The notes under the pieces are model-generated. The model had not been told where the DNA came from, searched no databases, and saw only the letters and a program-made list of their open reading frames with translations. Positions 23,256 to 33,650 of a stretch of DNA of 64,000 nucleotides are shown here, piece by piece. Numbering within the stretch: the first letter of the stretch is position 1; the number at the start of each line of letters is the position of its first letter. A program made the translations under genes and the position numbers. This stretch comes from Calliphora vicina. Taxonomy: Eukaryota > Arthropoda > Insecta > Diptera > Calliphoridae. The DNA is taken from the NCBI RefSeq assembly GCF_958450345.1, contig NC_088782.1:118282046-118346045 (forward strand), written 5' to 3'.

Positions 23256-23467
23256 AATTTGTTTGAATAAAATATCCAGCCTCTTCAAAATTAAGATCTT
23301 GGCCAGTATTATTGCCTGTTGGTAATGTAAGTTATCATCTAAAGTGCCATGGATCAAAAGGAATTTTTGAGCCCTCAGTTGTATCGCCTTGGTGCTTAGG
23401 CGAGAAGCGGTATAGCCCAGTTCATTAATGCTAGGTAAGTCCCAGTAACATCCAATGTAAATGGAAT
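23256..23467 (-). pseudogene. Dipeptidyl-peptidase-IV-like C-terminal exon (left arm of fold-back)
   Basis: A 212-nt open exon with both splice signals: acceptor AAAAACAG before ATTCCATTTACATTGG, and donor GTAAGT after CAAACAAATT. The translation contains LPSINELGYTASRLSTK, KFLLIHGTLDDNLHYQQAI and LDILFKQI. In S9B prolyl dipeptidases (DPP IV, Drosophila omega), which remove X-Pro dipeptides from peptide N termini, this is the hydrolase-domain segment carrying the catalytic Asp (HGTxDDNVHYQ). The serine nucleophile and histidine segments are absent nearby. An inverted partner lies at 31219-31389, where the ERYMG-like motif is better kept. It is most likely a duplicated exon, not a working gene. 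Confidence 0.7.
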
Positions 23468-24720
23468 CTGTTTTTAAAAAAAAAGAAGTGAAAATAATTA
23501 ATATTGTTTTAAAGTGAAAATAAAGTGTGAAATACAAAAGTGATATTGACTCTATAAATCAGGCTAAAGTCCAGTTAGCAATGGCCAATTAAACTAAAGT
23601 TTCTTAGTCAGTTTCCAAAATGACAACTGACAGCTGTCATTTATTGCTGGCAAATTGGCAATCAGAAATTTTTGTTTGCCCTCTGACAATGCAACTGATG
23701 TTCGATTGCCATCCAGAATTCATACAGAAATGTTTATGTTCGTTATCAAAGATTTATTCAAATACTAATATTTTCTCGCTTAAAGTAATAAAATTAAAAT
23801 TTTCAATTATTTTCATTCGGTTTCATACTGTCACTTAGACACAAAAACATTTTCGATAGAAAATTCTTTTATACACAAGATTTTCCATCACCCTTTCGTT
23901 CTATATTAAAGATAAAATGCAAACTAGTAGGAAACTGTCGATAGCGAAAACGCATTAAGGCCAAACTTGCTAAGTCCATTCTTTATTAAAATTAAGATTT
24001 TAATGCAAAAACACTACAATAAATTAAAATACCTTGTTGAAACAAAGTTTACAATTATTTTCCCTTTTTTCTCATTGCTATAATGTGTTATGCAAAAGTG
24101 CTAAGTCCATTTTGTGTTGGGCAAATGTGCTAACTCCATTTTATTTTTTCAAAATTTTAAAATTAAGAACTCTTTCAAATAGAATTGAACATAAAATAGC
24201 ATCAAATTTGTTTTAATTATTGTTTTTTTTCCAACCAAAAAAAAAACGAAAATCATTAATTTGTTAAGGAAATATTAACCCTCTAACCCTCTAACTTTAA
24301 AAATCTAAAAAAAAAGTTGTGGAATAATTTTTTTTAAGGTAATTATGACCCCATAAACTCAGAACAAACATCTGAAACTAATTTGCAAATCTATAATCGT
24401 TCCGACTCAAAAATGCTGCGTGATAATAGAGACTTTAAATTAAATAAACCTGTTGAAACGATTAAAAATATGTGCTCTTTTTCTAAACTCTGAATTATTT
24501 ATCGTTATAAATCAGACGTAAAAAAACGGCTTTGACAGATTTCAAAAATATTTAAATCAAAGGATTTTAGAAAGTTGTTTATCTCCTTAAAAAATTTGTG
24601 AAAAGTGAAGTAGCTTGTTTGCTCTCTAAACTAACGATATTACAATTGGAGTTTATAAGAATTCATAAATTTTTCTTTTTACATAAAAGTCTTGAACAGT
24701 CTATGAGAGTAGCAAATTAG
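23468..24720. repeat. Left arm of large inverted repeat
   Basis: Sequence from the exon at 23256 to about 24720 reappears in reverse complement at about 29610-31230. Shared landmarks are TGACAGCTGTCATTTATTG, GCTAAGTCCATTCTTTATT, TGGGCAAATGTGCTAACTCC, CCCTCTAACCCTCTAAC and TTTAAAGTCTCTATTATC. Similarity is high but broken by small indels and one insertion of about 390 bp in the right arm. The open frame at 24034-24216 lies in this arm, with a mirrored partner at 30473-30721, and has no recognisable domain. Confidence 0.85.
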
Positions 24721-24739
24721 TCAAAATAGTAGCTTGGTA

Positions 24740-25745
24740 CTTTATTTTTATTTAAACAAAATTAATAATTTTTTTTTCAAATTGTTTTTTAATTTTTTCT
24801 AAAAATTTTTTGGAAAAAAAATTTTTGGGAAAAAAAATACAAGTTTTTTTAATTGCTTTTAATTTTTTTTTCCAAATTGTTTTTTAATTTTTTTAAAAAA
24901 ATGTTTTTTCATTTTTTTTCGTTAATTAAAAAAAAATTTTTGGAAAAAAAAATATGTCAAAACAAAATTAATATTTTTTCCCAAATTGTTTTTTTAATTT
25001 TTTCTAAAAAAATTTTTTTAAAAAAAATTTTTTGGAAAAAGAATTTATGAAAAAAAAATTTTTTGGAGAAAAAAAATTCCAGATTTTTTTAATTTTTTTT
25101 TCCATATTTGTTTTTTAATTTTTTTTAAAAATGTTTTTACCAATTTTTTTTTAAATTTTTTTTAATTAATTTTTTAAAAAAAAAATTTTCAAAAAAAAAT
25201 TATGTCAAAACAAAATTAATATTTTTTTTCCAAATTGTTTTTTTAATTTTTTCTAAACAAATTTTTTCCATTTTTTTTAAATTTTTTTTAAAAAAAAATT
25301 TTTGGAAAAAGAATTTATGACAAAAAAATTTTTTGGAGAAAAAAATTCGAGATTTTTTTAATTTTTTTTTAAAAATGTTTTTACCAATTTTTTTTTAAAT
25401 TTTTTTTCGGTAATTTTTTAAAAAAAAATTTTTGAAAAAAAAAATTATGTCAAAACAAAATTAATATTTTTTTTCCAAATTGTTTTTAAAAAATGTTTTC
25501 TTAATTTTTCCTAAAAAATTTTTTTTCATTTTTTTTTAAATTTTTTAAAAAAAAAAAAAATTGTAAAAAGAATTTATGACAACAAAATTTTTTGGGGGAA
25601 AAAAATTCGAATTTTTTTTTAATTGTTTTTAACTTTTTTTTTCAAATTGTTTTTAATTTTTTTTTCAAATTTTTTAAATTGTTAATTTAAAAAAAAAAAT
25701 TTTTTTTGGCGAAAAAAAAAATTCGATTTAAAAAATATTTTTCCC
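24740..25745. repeat. A/T-run tandem repeat (period about 247 bp)
   Basis: Alternating poly-A and poly-T runs with the landmark CAAAACAAAATTAATATTTT at about 24958, 25206 and 25452, giving three units of about 247 bp. It lies just inside the left arm of the fold-back. The corresponding position inside the right arm holds a different A/T-run array (28735-29605). Confidence 0.75.
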
Positions 25746-25749
25746 GATT

Positions 25750-26150
25750 TTCACCCATTGTAGGTCCAACTTACTATAGCCTTATATACATAGTTGCAAT
25801 GGACTTAGAAATATCTATCATTAGATATCCATATTGTCTATATTAATGACTTAGTAATCCAGATATAGGTCAAAAATTGAGGTTGTCCCGGTTATTTCCT
25901 TATATCTCAGCCATTTGTGGATCGATTTTCTCGATTTTAAATAGCAATCGAGCCGGAAGAATTCTGGAGATATTGATGTAAGAATCGTGTATGTAAGTTA
26001 TTTGGGGGCTTCGAAAAGTTGATTTCAACAGGCAGACAGACAGACAGACGGACATGACTTAATCGACTGCGCTATCTATAAGAATCCAGAATATATATAC
26101 TTTATAGCGTCGGAAAATTATATTGTGGAAATTACAAACAGTCTATAATC
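25750..26150 (-). mobile_element. Dispersed repeat R1, copy 1 (reverse)
   Basis: Reverse-oriented copy of a fly dispersed repeat. Read on the minus strand it has the leader CTATAAAGTATATATATTC, then a GTCCGTCTGTC tract, TTGAAATCAACTTTTCGAAG, AAATCGAGAAAATCG, and ends near AGTAAGTTGGACCTACAATG. Further copies are at 27740, 28515, 32105 and 33265. Confidence 0.6.
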
Positions 26151-26345
26151 CAGGCAATCCAGGTTCAAGCTATAGTGCATTTTATAGTTATAGTTTATTG
26201 TTCAGATTATAGTTCAGTCTACTGTCCAAACTATAGTTGAGGTTGTAGTCCAGTTTATAGTTCAGGCTATAGTCCAGTTTATAGTTCAGTCAAGTCTATA
26301 GTTCAGTCTCTAGTCTAGTCTAATATATAGTCTATATATAGTCTT
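26140..26345. repeat. Degenerate short tandem repeat (CTATAGTCCAG type)
   Basis: About 200 bp of imperfect 12-18 bp units around TATAGTCCAGTTTATAGTTC. It is the complement of the repeat at 26965-27680, so the two flank the exon copies A and B in inverted orientation. Confidence 0.7.
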
Positions 26346-26518
26346 AGTTTTAGGGCATTTTTATTACATTATTGCCTTTATGTTCGCAATAGTAAAAGTT
26401 ATCGTTAAGACTTAATTTATTAACAATTATAGTTTTGTTTAATTAATTGTATTAGATTCTTTTTGCACATGCTCATATTTTATTCACTGTGACTAACTAT
26501 TTATTTCTTTAAATTTCA

Positions 26519-26705
26519 GAAAGCTAAAACTTGACTGCTCCATGTGTAGCATCGCAGTTTAAAATAGCGCTAAATATGTAGGTTATTTGGACAAGCCTTC
26601 ATATTTAGCACTATTTGTCACTGTTGATAGTACACAAAGATGACGATATGCACCACTACTTTCCTGCTCTTGTGGCATGATGAATGGTTTCATCACGGTT
26701 TTTGA
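26519..26705 (-). pseudogene. DPP-IV-like propeller exon fragment, copy A
   Basis: Minus-strand remnant of the exon best seen at 31391-31662: the segments coding for the PQEQES, AYRHLC and STVTNSAKYE region are recognisable. The 5' part of the exon is missing and its donor site is lost (AAAACTTGACTG in place of AAAACTTACCG on the + strand). It is joined directly to copy B. Together with copy C it shares a flank (TAACAATTATAGTTTTG ... GACTAACTATTTATTTC). Confidence 0.6.
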
Positions 26706-26722
26706 AGAAAGCTAAAACTTAC

Positions 26723-26911
26723 CGAATAAACTGCCATATGTATATGACTGCTCCATGTGTAGCATCTAAGTGTAAAATAGCGTTAACTATGTGTTTTCCT
26801 CGCGACAAGACACTGTTGATAGTACACAAAGACATGATGAATGCAATTTTGGTACCATAGCGGTTTTTAGGCGCAGCAAAGAAATCTATCCAACCCGTTT
26901 TCGACTCTAAG
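26723..26911 (-). pseudogene. DPP-IV-like propeller exon fragment, copy B
   Basis: Retains the acceptor (TTTATAG before CTTAGAGTCG), the SKTGWIDFFAA start, KNRxGTK, and the donor GTAAGT after TTATTCG. An internal deletion removes the AYRHL region, joining the segment for ALxMS to CVLSTVS. It is non-functional. Confidence 0.6.
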
Positions 26912-26964
26912 CTATAAATCTAAAAATCTAATCTATGGTGAGTGTTAATTTTTTTATACCAACA

Positions 26965-27690
26965 AAAGACTAGACTATAAAATAGACATAAAACTAAAAC
27001 AAAGACTATACTAAAGTCAGGATTAGACTTGACTATAGACTGCACTTTCGACTAAACTATAGACGGACTATTGACTATAACATGTACTATAAATTATACT
27101 ATAGGCTGAACTATAAAATGGACTATTGCCTGAATTATAGATTATATTATAACCTGGACTATAGATTAGACTAGAGACTAGACTATAGACTTGACTATAG
27201 CCCGAACTATTAACTATAGTCTAATATAGATTATGACTATAGCCTGGACTATAGACTAACTATAGTCTGGACAGTAGACTAGACTATAAAATGCACTATA
27301 GCTTGAACCTGTACTATAGACTGAACTTTAAACTCGATTATTGCCTGGATTACAGACTGCAATATTTACTAAACTATAGTGTGCACAATATACTGAACTA
27401 TAATCCGAACACTAGACTAGACTATAAAATGCACTATAGCTTGAACCTGTACTATAGACTGAACTTTAAACTCGACTATTGCCTGGATTATAGACTGCAA
27501 TATTTACTGAACTATAGCCTGGACAATATACTGAACCTTAACTTGGTCAATCTAGTGGTCAATACACTGAACTAAAGCCTAAATTATACACTGGACTATG
27601 GACTAGCCTGGTCTATTGACTATATCCTGGACTATAAATTGGACTATTGTCTGGATTAGACTGTAGCGTGGACTTAGACATGATAAAATT
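26965..27690. repeat. Degenerate short tandem repeat (GACTATAG type)
   Basis: Imperfect 12-15 bp units around GACTATAGACT, in inverted orientation to 26140-26345. It contains a clean 138-bp direct duplication: the segment starting ATGCACTATAGCTTGAACC at 27291 recurs at 27429. The resulting frame at 27291-27575 is repeat-encoded and not a gene. Confidence 0.8.
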
Positions 27691-27714
27691 GTTACGATTA
27701 TTATTTTTTAAACC

Positions 27715-27845
27715 CTTCACCTTCGTGAGAAGGTTATATATAAGTTTGTCATTCGGTTTGTAATTTCCACAATATAATTTTCCGACCCTATAAAGTATAT
27801 ATATTCTGGATCCCTATAAATAGCGGGGTCGAGTAGGCCATGTCC

Positions 27846-27927
<82 letters not shown>

Positions 27928-28090
27928 TGAAATCAACTTTCGGAAGCCTCCAAATAACTTACATACACGATTCATACATCAATATCTCCAGAATTCCGAC
28001 TCGATTGCTATTTAAAATCGACAAAATCGGCCGACAAATGGATGAGATATAAGAAAAAAAAACCGGAATAACCTCGATTTTTGGCCGATT
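27715..28090 (+). mobile_element. Dispersed repeat R1, copy 2
   Basis: Forward copy beginning CACCTTCGTGAGAAGG and continuing TATAAAGTATATATATTC, an expanded CTGT tract, TTGAAATCAACTTTCGGAAG and TTTAAAATCGACAAAATCGG. It breaks off at GGCCGATTTT into the flank shared with exon copies A and C. Confidence 0.6.
27847..27927. repeat. (CTGT)n microsatellite
   Basis: About 20 uninterrupted CTGT units inside R1 copy 2. Other R1 copies have only two to four units, so this is a local expansion. Confidence 0.97.
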
Positions 28091-28188
28091 TTAACAATTA
28101 TAGTTTTGTTTAATTAATTGCATTAGATTCTTTTTATTCACTGTGACTAACTATTTATTTCTTTAAATTTCAGAAAGCTAAAACTTAC

Positions 28189-28437
28189 CGAATAAGGTGC
28201 CATCATAATATACATATATATGACAGCTCTATGTGTAGCATCCCAGTGTAAAATAGCGTTAACTATGTGTTTTCCTTTGCTGAGGGGTTTAGCACTATTT
28301 GTCACTGTTGATAGTACACAAAGATGTCGATATGCAGCAACGCTTTCCTGCTCTTGTGCCATGATGAACGGTTTCATCATGGTTTTTTAAGGGCGCAGCA
28401 AAAAATTCAATCCATCCATCCAGTTTTCAACTCTAAA
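28189..28437 (-). pseudogene. DPP-IV-like propeller exon fragment, copy C
   Basis: 249-nt remnant with acceptor TTTATAG and donor GTAAGT (after CACCTTATTCG). The translation includes AYRHLCVLSTVTNSAK, PLSKGKHIV and ILHWDATH, matching the beta-propeller segment of S9B dipeptidyl peptidases. Compared with copy D it lacks the two codons after NSAK, and the part after WDATH (LIYYSANLEKKPEQ) is replaced by unrelated codons. It is a decayed duplicate. Confidence 0.65.
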
Positions 28438-28514
28438 CTATAAATCTAATCTATGGTGAGTGTTTAGTTTTTTTTTAACAACAAAATATTAGACTAAAAA
28501 GCCAGGATTAGACT

Positions 28515-28730
28515 GGACAGAATTTAAAATCGAGAAAATCGGTTCACAAATGGCTGAGATATAAGGAAAAACCGGATTAACCTGGATTTGTGCCCTTTTT
28601 TTATCACTATCTAGATTGCTAAGTCATTAATATAGACGATATGGATATCTAATGATAGATATTTCAAAGACCTTTTCAACGACTTATATAAGACCATAGT
28701 AAGTTGGACTTACAATGAATCAAAATATTT
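28515..28730 (+). mobile_element. Dispersed repeat R1, 3' part
   Basis: Begins TTTAAAATCGAGAAAATCGG and runs through GGCTGAGATATAAGG, TGCTAAGTCATTAATATAGA and ATCTAATGATAGATATTTC to AGTAAGTTGGACTTACAATG. It corresponds to the part missing from copy 2, so one R1 was probably split by the exon copy C segment. Confidence 0.6.
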
Positions 28731-28734
28731 TTTC

Positions 28735-29605
28735 ACCAAAAAATTTTTTTTGTCATAAATTATTTTTTTAAAAAAAAAAAATTTAAAAACTTTTTTTTTT
28801 GTCATAAATTATTTTTCAAAAAAAAAAAAATTTAAAAAATTTTGAAAAAACTTTTTTAAAAAAAATTAATTTAGATTTTTTTTCAAAAGATACTCTTCTG
28901 ACTAATTTGATTTTTTTTCACCAAAAAATTTTTTGTCATAAATTATTTTTAAAAAAAAAAAAATTTAAAAAAAATTTTGAAAACTTTTTTTTTTGTCATA
29001 AATTATTTTTCAAAAAAAAATTTAAAAAATTTTGAAAAAACTTTTTTAAAAAAAATTAATTTAGATTTTTTTTCAAAAGATACTCTTCTGACTAATTTGA
29101 TTTTTTTTCACCAAAAAATTTTTTTTGTCATAAATTATTTAAAAAAAAAAAAAAAATTTTAAAAACTTTTTTTTTTGTCATAAATTATTTTTCAAAAAAA
29201 AAAAAATTTAAAAAATTTTGAAAAAACTTTTTTAAAAAAAATTAATTTAGATTTTTTTTCAAAAGATACTCTAAATTATTTTAAAAAAAAAAAAAATTTT
29301 AAAAACTTTTTTTTTTGTCATAAATTATTTTTCAAAAAAAAATTTAAAAAATTTTGAAAAAACTTTTTTAAAAAAAAATTAATTTAGATTTTTTTTCAAA
29401 AGATACTCTTCTGACTAATTTGATTTTTTTTCACCAAAAAAATTTTTTTGTCATAAATTATTTTTTAAAAAAAAAAAATTTAAAAAAAATTTTGAAAACT
29501 TTTTTTTTTTGTCATAAATTATTTTTCAAAAAAAAAAAAAAAATTTTAAAAATTTTGAAAAAACTTTTTTAAAAAAAATTAATTTAGATTTTTTTTCAAA
29601 TTTTG
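28735..29605. repeat. A/T-run tandem repeat (period about 190 bp)
   Basis: Poly-A and poly-T runs with landmark CAAAAGATACTCTTCTGAC at about 28889 and 29079, and related positions near 29268 and 29400. About 4.5 units, one shortened. Confidence 0.8.
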
Positions 29606-29609
29606 ATAC

Positions 29610-31230
29610 TCTCATAGACTTTTATGTAAAAAAGAAAAATTTATGAATTCTTATAAACTCCAATTGAAATATCGTTAGTTTAGAGTGCAAACAAGCTACT
29701 TCACTTTTCACAAATTTTTTAAGGAGACAAACAACTTTCTAAAATCCTTTGATTTAAATATTTTTGAAATCTGTCAATGCAGTTTTTTTACGTCTGATTT
29801 ATAACGATAAATAATTCAGAGTTTAGAAAAAGAGCACATATTTTTAATCGTTTTAACAGGTTTATTTAATTTAAAGTCTCTATTATCACTAAAAGAGCAA
29901 TAGAGCAATATTTTTTAGTCGGAACGATTATAAATTTCAAAATTAATTAACCCTCTAACCCGCAAGAGTGCCTTACAAAACACCAATTATCTCAAAAAGT
30001 AATCATAATTTTTTTCTTTAAATTTAACTGTGACTTTAGCTACAGATTTGTTAACATTTTCCTCAAAGGTTGAAATGCATTCTGACGTTTAGTTTTTGTT
30101 CTGTCAGCTGTTTTGTAAGTGATATCATAAATTTAGCACGTGACATTTTTTTTTTGAAATCAAAATTTTACTAACTTTTAGTTGCCCAATCTATTCGAAA
30201 TAATTTTTATTAGTTCTTTTTCATTAGTTTTTCAATAAAATCATATCATAATTATTGTTTTTTTACACAACAATGCCCTGAGGCACTCTTCACCTTTTTG
30301 CAGCTGGTTCCTAAACTTAATTTTGCAAATTAGTTTCTAATGGCTAAATGGCTTAAAAAAAATTATTCCACAACTTTTTTTTTAGATTTTTAAAGTTAGA
30401 GGGTTAGAGGGTTAATATTTCCTTAACAAATTAATGATTTTCGTTTTTTTTTGGTTGGAAAAAAACCAATAATTAAAACAAATTTGATGCTATTTTATGT
30501 TCAATTCTATTTGAAAGAGTTCTTAATTTTACAATTTTGAAAAAATAAAATGGAGTTAGCACATTTGCCCAACACAAAATGGACTTAGCACTTATGCATA
30601 ACACATTATAGTAATGAGAAAAAGGGAAAATAATTGTAAACTTTGTTTCAACAGGGAATTTGAACTTATTGTAGTGTTTTTGCATTAAAATCTTAATTTT
30701 AATAAAGAATGGACTTAGCAAGTTTGGCCTTAATGCGTTTTCGCTATCGACAGTTTCCTACTAGTTTGCATTTTATCTTTAATATAGAACGAAAGGGTGA
30801 TGGAAAATGTTGTATATAACAGAATTTTCTATCGAAAATGTTTTTGTGTCTAAGTGACAGTATGAAACCGAATGAAAATAATTGAAAATTTTAATTTTAT
30901 TACTTTAAGCGAGAAAATATTAGCATTTGAATAAAACTTTGATAACGAACATAAACTATTCTGTATGGATTATGGATGGCAATTGAACTTCAGTTGCATT
31001 GTCAGAGGGCAAACAAAAATTTCTGATTGCCAATTTGCCAACAATAAATGACAGCTGTCAGTTGTCATTTTGGAAACTGAATAAGAAACTTTAGTTTAAT
31101 TGGCCATTGCTGCCGGGACTTTAGCCTGAATTACAGAGTCAAGATCTTTTTTAATTCCACACTTTATTTTCATTTTACAAAAAATATTAATTATTTTCAC
31201 TTATTTTTCTTTAAACAGATTCCATTTACA
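29610..31230. repeat. Right arm of large inverted repeat
   Basis: Reverse complement of 23468-24720. It differs mainly by an insertion of about 390 bp between roughly 29935 and 30325. The two arms enclose about 4.9 kb. Confidence 0.85.
29964..30290. mobile_element. Candidate MITE inserted in the right arm
   Basis: Sequence absent from the left arm. Within it, perfect 10-bp inverted ends AAGAGTGCCT (29964-29973) and AGGCACTCTT (30281-30290) bound about 327 bp with no reading frame. I could not define a target-site duplication, so the exact ends are uncertain. Confidence 0.4.
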
Positions 31231-31389
31231 CAGAATGTTACATGGGCTTACCTAGCATTAATGAACTGAGCTATTCCGCTTCTCGCCTAAGCACCAAGGT
31301 GACACAACAGAGGGCGAAAAAATTCCTTTTGATCCATGGCCCTTTAGATGATAACGTACATTACCAACGTTCAATGATACTGGCCAATA
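31219..31389 (+). pseudogene. DPP-IV-like C-terminal exon fragment (right arm of fold-back)
   Basis: Follows acceptor TTTCTTTAAACAG. The translation starts SIYTECYMGLPSINELS and contains KKFLLIHGPLDDNVHYQRSM and ILANI. This is the S9B hydrolase segment with the catalytic Asp motif HGxxDDNVHYQ. The usual ERYMG arginine is Cys here. It is truncated at about 31389, where it meets exon copy D in the opposite orientation, so no donor site remains. Confidence 0.7.
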
Positions 31390-31390
31390 T

Positions 31391-31662
31391 ATGTATGCGA
31401 CTGTTCTGGTTTCTTCTCCAAATTGGCGCTGTAGTATATCAAATCGTGTGTAGCATCCCAGTGTAAAATTGCGCTAACTATGTGTTTTCCTTTGGACAGG
31501 GGTTCATATTTAGCACTATTTGTCACTGTTGATAGTACACAAAGATGTCGATATGCTTCACCGCTTTCCTGCTCTTGTGGCATGATGAATGAAATTTTGG
31601 TACCATCGCGATTTTTAAAAGGCGCAGCAAAAAAGTCTATCCATCCTGTTTTCGACTCTAAG
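31391..31662 (-). pseudogene. DPP-IV-like propeller exon, copy D (best preserved)
   Basis: Starts at acceptor GTAG before CTTAGAGTCG and stays open for about 90 codons: SKTGWIDFFAAPFKNRDGTK, then IMPQEQESGEAYRHLC, VLSTVTNSAKYEPLSKGKH, and ILHWDATHDLIYYSANLE, ending KKPEQSHTYIG. In S9B dipeptidyl peptidases this is the blade segment GW...F...YRHL...PLT.G...I..WD...D.VYY...EKEPGQRHLY. The usual RHLY reads SHTY. It is truncated on the left by the oppositely oriented C-terminal exon. Its coding integrity suggests recent origin from an active gene elsewhere. Confidence 0.75.
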
Positions 31663-32104
31663 CTACAAAATCTAAAATCAAATAATTGTAATAGAAAATT
31701 TATTGTATATAATTTTATTTTGTAAATATGTATAAAATGTGTAAATATGAAATTTCTTTGTAGTTTTTACTTATTCAATTTTGTTGTGTTTAAGAGGAAA
31801 TCTAGCTTATCATTACCTATAGAGAGGAAGCCTGTTTAAATAGTTAGTGGGTTATGTAATTGACAGACGAATGCGAACAGTTCAGGCGATAATTCACGAT
31901 TTTATTAGTTTAGCTTTGTTCTAATGTTAAACGTTTGTTGATCTTTTACCCAAGATCTATGTAAAACTTTACCTTGATCTAGTCTAAACTAGAGTTTCGT
32001 GTTCGTTTTTAATCGAATCGGCGATTTTTCATGGCTCAAAATCGAAACCAAAAAAACACACAATTATTCTTCGGCATTTGGTTTTTATAAGTTTCATCAT
32101 TTTT
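31663..32104. other. Unique sequence right of the fold-back
   Basis: No gene recognised. Short frames here have no domain. Confidence 0.5.
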
Positions 32105-32430
32105 CATTTGCGACCCCACAAAGTATATATATTCTGGATCGTTATAGAGAGCGGAGTCGATATAGCCATGTCCGTCTGTCCGTTGAAATCAACTTTCCTT
32201 AGCCACCAAATAATTTACAAACATGATTGATACATCCATATATCAGGAATTCTTCCGGCTCGGTTGTTATTGAAAATCGAGAAAATCGGCCCACAAATGG
32301 CTGAGATATAAGGGACAACCTTGTTTTTTATCCTATTTTTGATCAATATCAGTAATTACTGAGGCATTAATATTGACCATATGGATATCTAATGATAGAT
32401 ATTTCAAAGACCATTGCAAAGATAGTAAGG
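32105..32430 (+). mobile_element. Dispersed repeat R1, copy 3
   Basis: Forward copy: AAAGTATATATATTCTGGAT, GAGCGGAGTCGATATAGCC, a single GTCCGTCTGTCCGTT, TTGAAATCAACTTTCC, AAAATCGAGAAAATCGG and ATCTAATGATAGATATTTC. There is no tetranucleotide expansion. Confidence 0.6.
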
Positions 32431-33262
32431 GTAGAAATCGGGAAAAATAATTTTTAATCCGAATTTTTTTTTTTCATCAAAAAAATTTTTTTTGTCATAA
32501 ATTAATTTTCACTATTAAATTAAAAAAAAAAATTTGGAAAACATTTTTTTTTTTAAAAATTATAAAAAAAATGTTGAATTTTTTTTTTTAACTAAAAATA
32601 TTTAAAATTTGTATTTTAAAGTATAATTTGAAGACTTGTTGTTATCTATATCTGGATTACTAAGTCATTAATATATACAATATGAATATCTAATGATAGA
32701 TATTTCGAAAACCATTGCAACGATGTATATAAGGCTATATATAGTAAGTTGGACCTACAAAGGGTCAAAATCGGGAAAAAATATTTTTGAACCCGAATTT
32801 TGTTTTCATCAAAAAATTTTTTTTTGCCATAAATTTATTTTCACTATTAAATTTAAAAAAAAAAAATTTGGAAAACATTTTTTTTTTTAAAATTATAAAA
32901 AAATTTTGAATTTTTTTTTTTATCTAAAAATATTTAAAATTGGTATTTTAAAGTATAATTTGGTGAAGGGTATATAAGACTTGTTTTTATCTATATCTGG
33001 ATTACTAAGTAATTAATATAGACAATATGGATATCTAATGATAGATATTTCGAAGACCATTGCAAAGATGTATATATGTTGGACCTACAAAGGGTCAAAA
33101 TCGGGAAAAAATATTTTTGAACCCGAATTTTTTTTTCATCAAAAAATTGTTTTTTGCCATAAATTAATTTTAACTATTAAATTTAAAAAAAAAAATTTGG
33201 AAAAATTTTTTTTTAAAAAAATTATAAAAAAAATTTTGAATTTTTTTTTAACTAAAAATATT
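32340..33262. repeat. Tandem repeat of R1 tail plus A/T runs (period about 345 bp)
   Basis: Three head-to-tail units, each containing TCTAATGATAGATATTTC, GACCATTGCAA, AAAGGGTCAAAATCGGG and a poly-A/T stretch ending in ACTAAAAATATTTAAAATTT. R1's 3' end has evidently been tandemly amplified. The small + frames at 32693 and 33038 are encoded by this repeat. Confidence 0.75.
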
Positions 33263-33264
33263 TA

Positions 33265-33650
33265 AAATTTGTTGCAATGGACTTTGAAATATCTATCATT
33301 AGATATCCATTTTGTCTATATTAATGATTTAGTAATCCAGATATAGATCAAAAATAGGTCAAAAATCGAGGTTGTCCCAGTTTTTTGCTCATATCTCCGT
33401 TATTTATGGACCGATTTTGCTGATTTTAAATAGCAAACTTCTCGAAAGCATGTCTGACAGAATTATTGAAGATTTGAATCCCGAAGATATCTGGGGTCTT
33501 CAGAAAATTGATTTCAACAGACAGACGGACGGACATGGCTTAATCGACTCCGCTATCTATAAGGATCCAGAATATATATACTTTATAGGGTCGGAAATGA
33601 AAAATATAGAAATTACAAACGGAATGACAAACTTATATATTTTTTTTTAA
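33265..33650 (-). mobile_element. Dispersed repeat R1, copy 4 (reverse)
   Basis: Reverse copy, nearly full length; read on the minus strand it carries GACCCTATAAAGTATATATA near its start and GTCCGTCCGTCTGTCTG. A 92-codon + frame (33372-33650) crosses it but simply translates the repeat. Confidence 0.65.

Noticed and set aside
33372..33650. 92-codon + frame (MSQFFAHIS...)
   Set aside because: Lies entirely within a reverse copy of dispersed repeat R1, and the other R1 copies disrupt the same frame.
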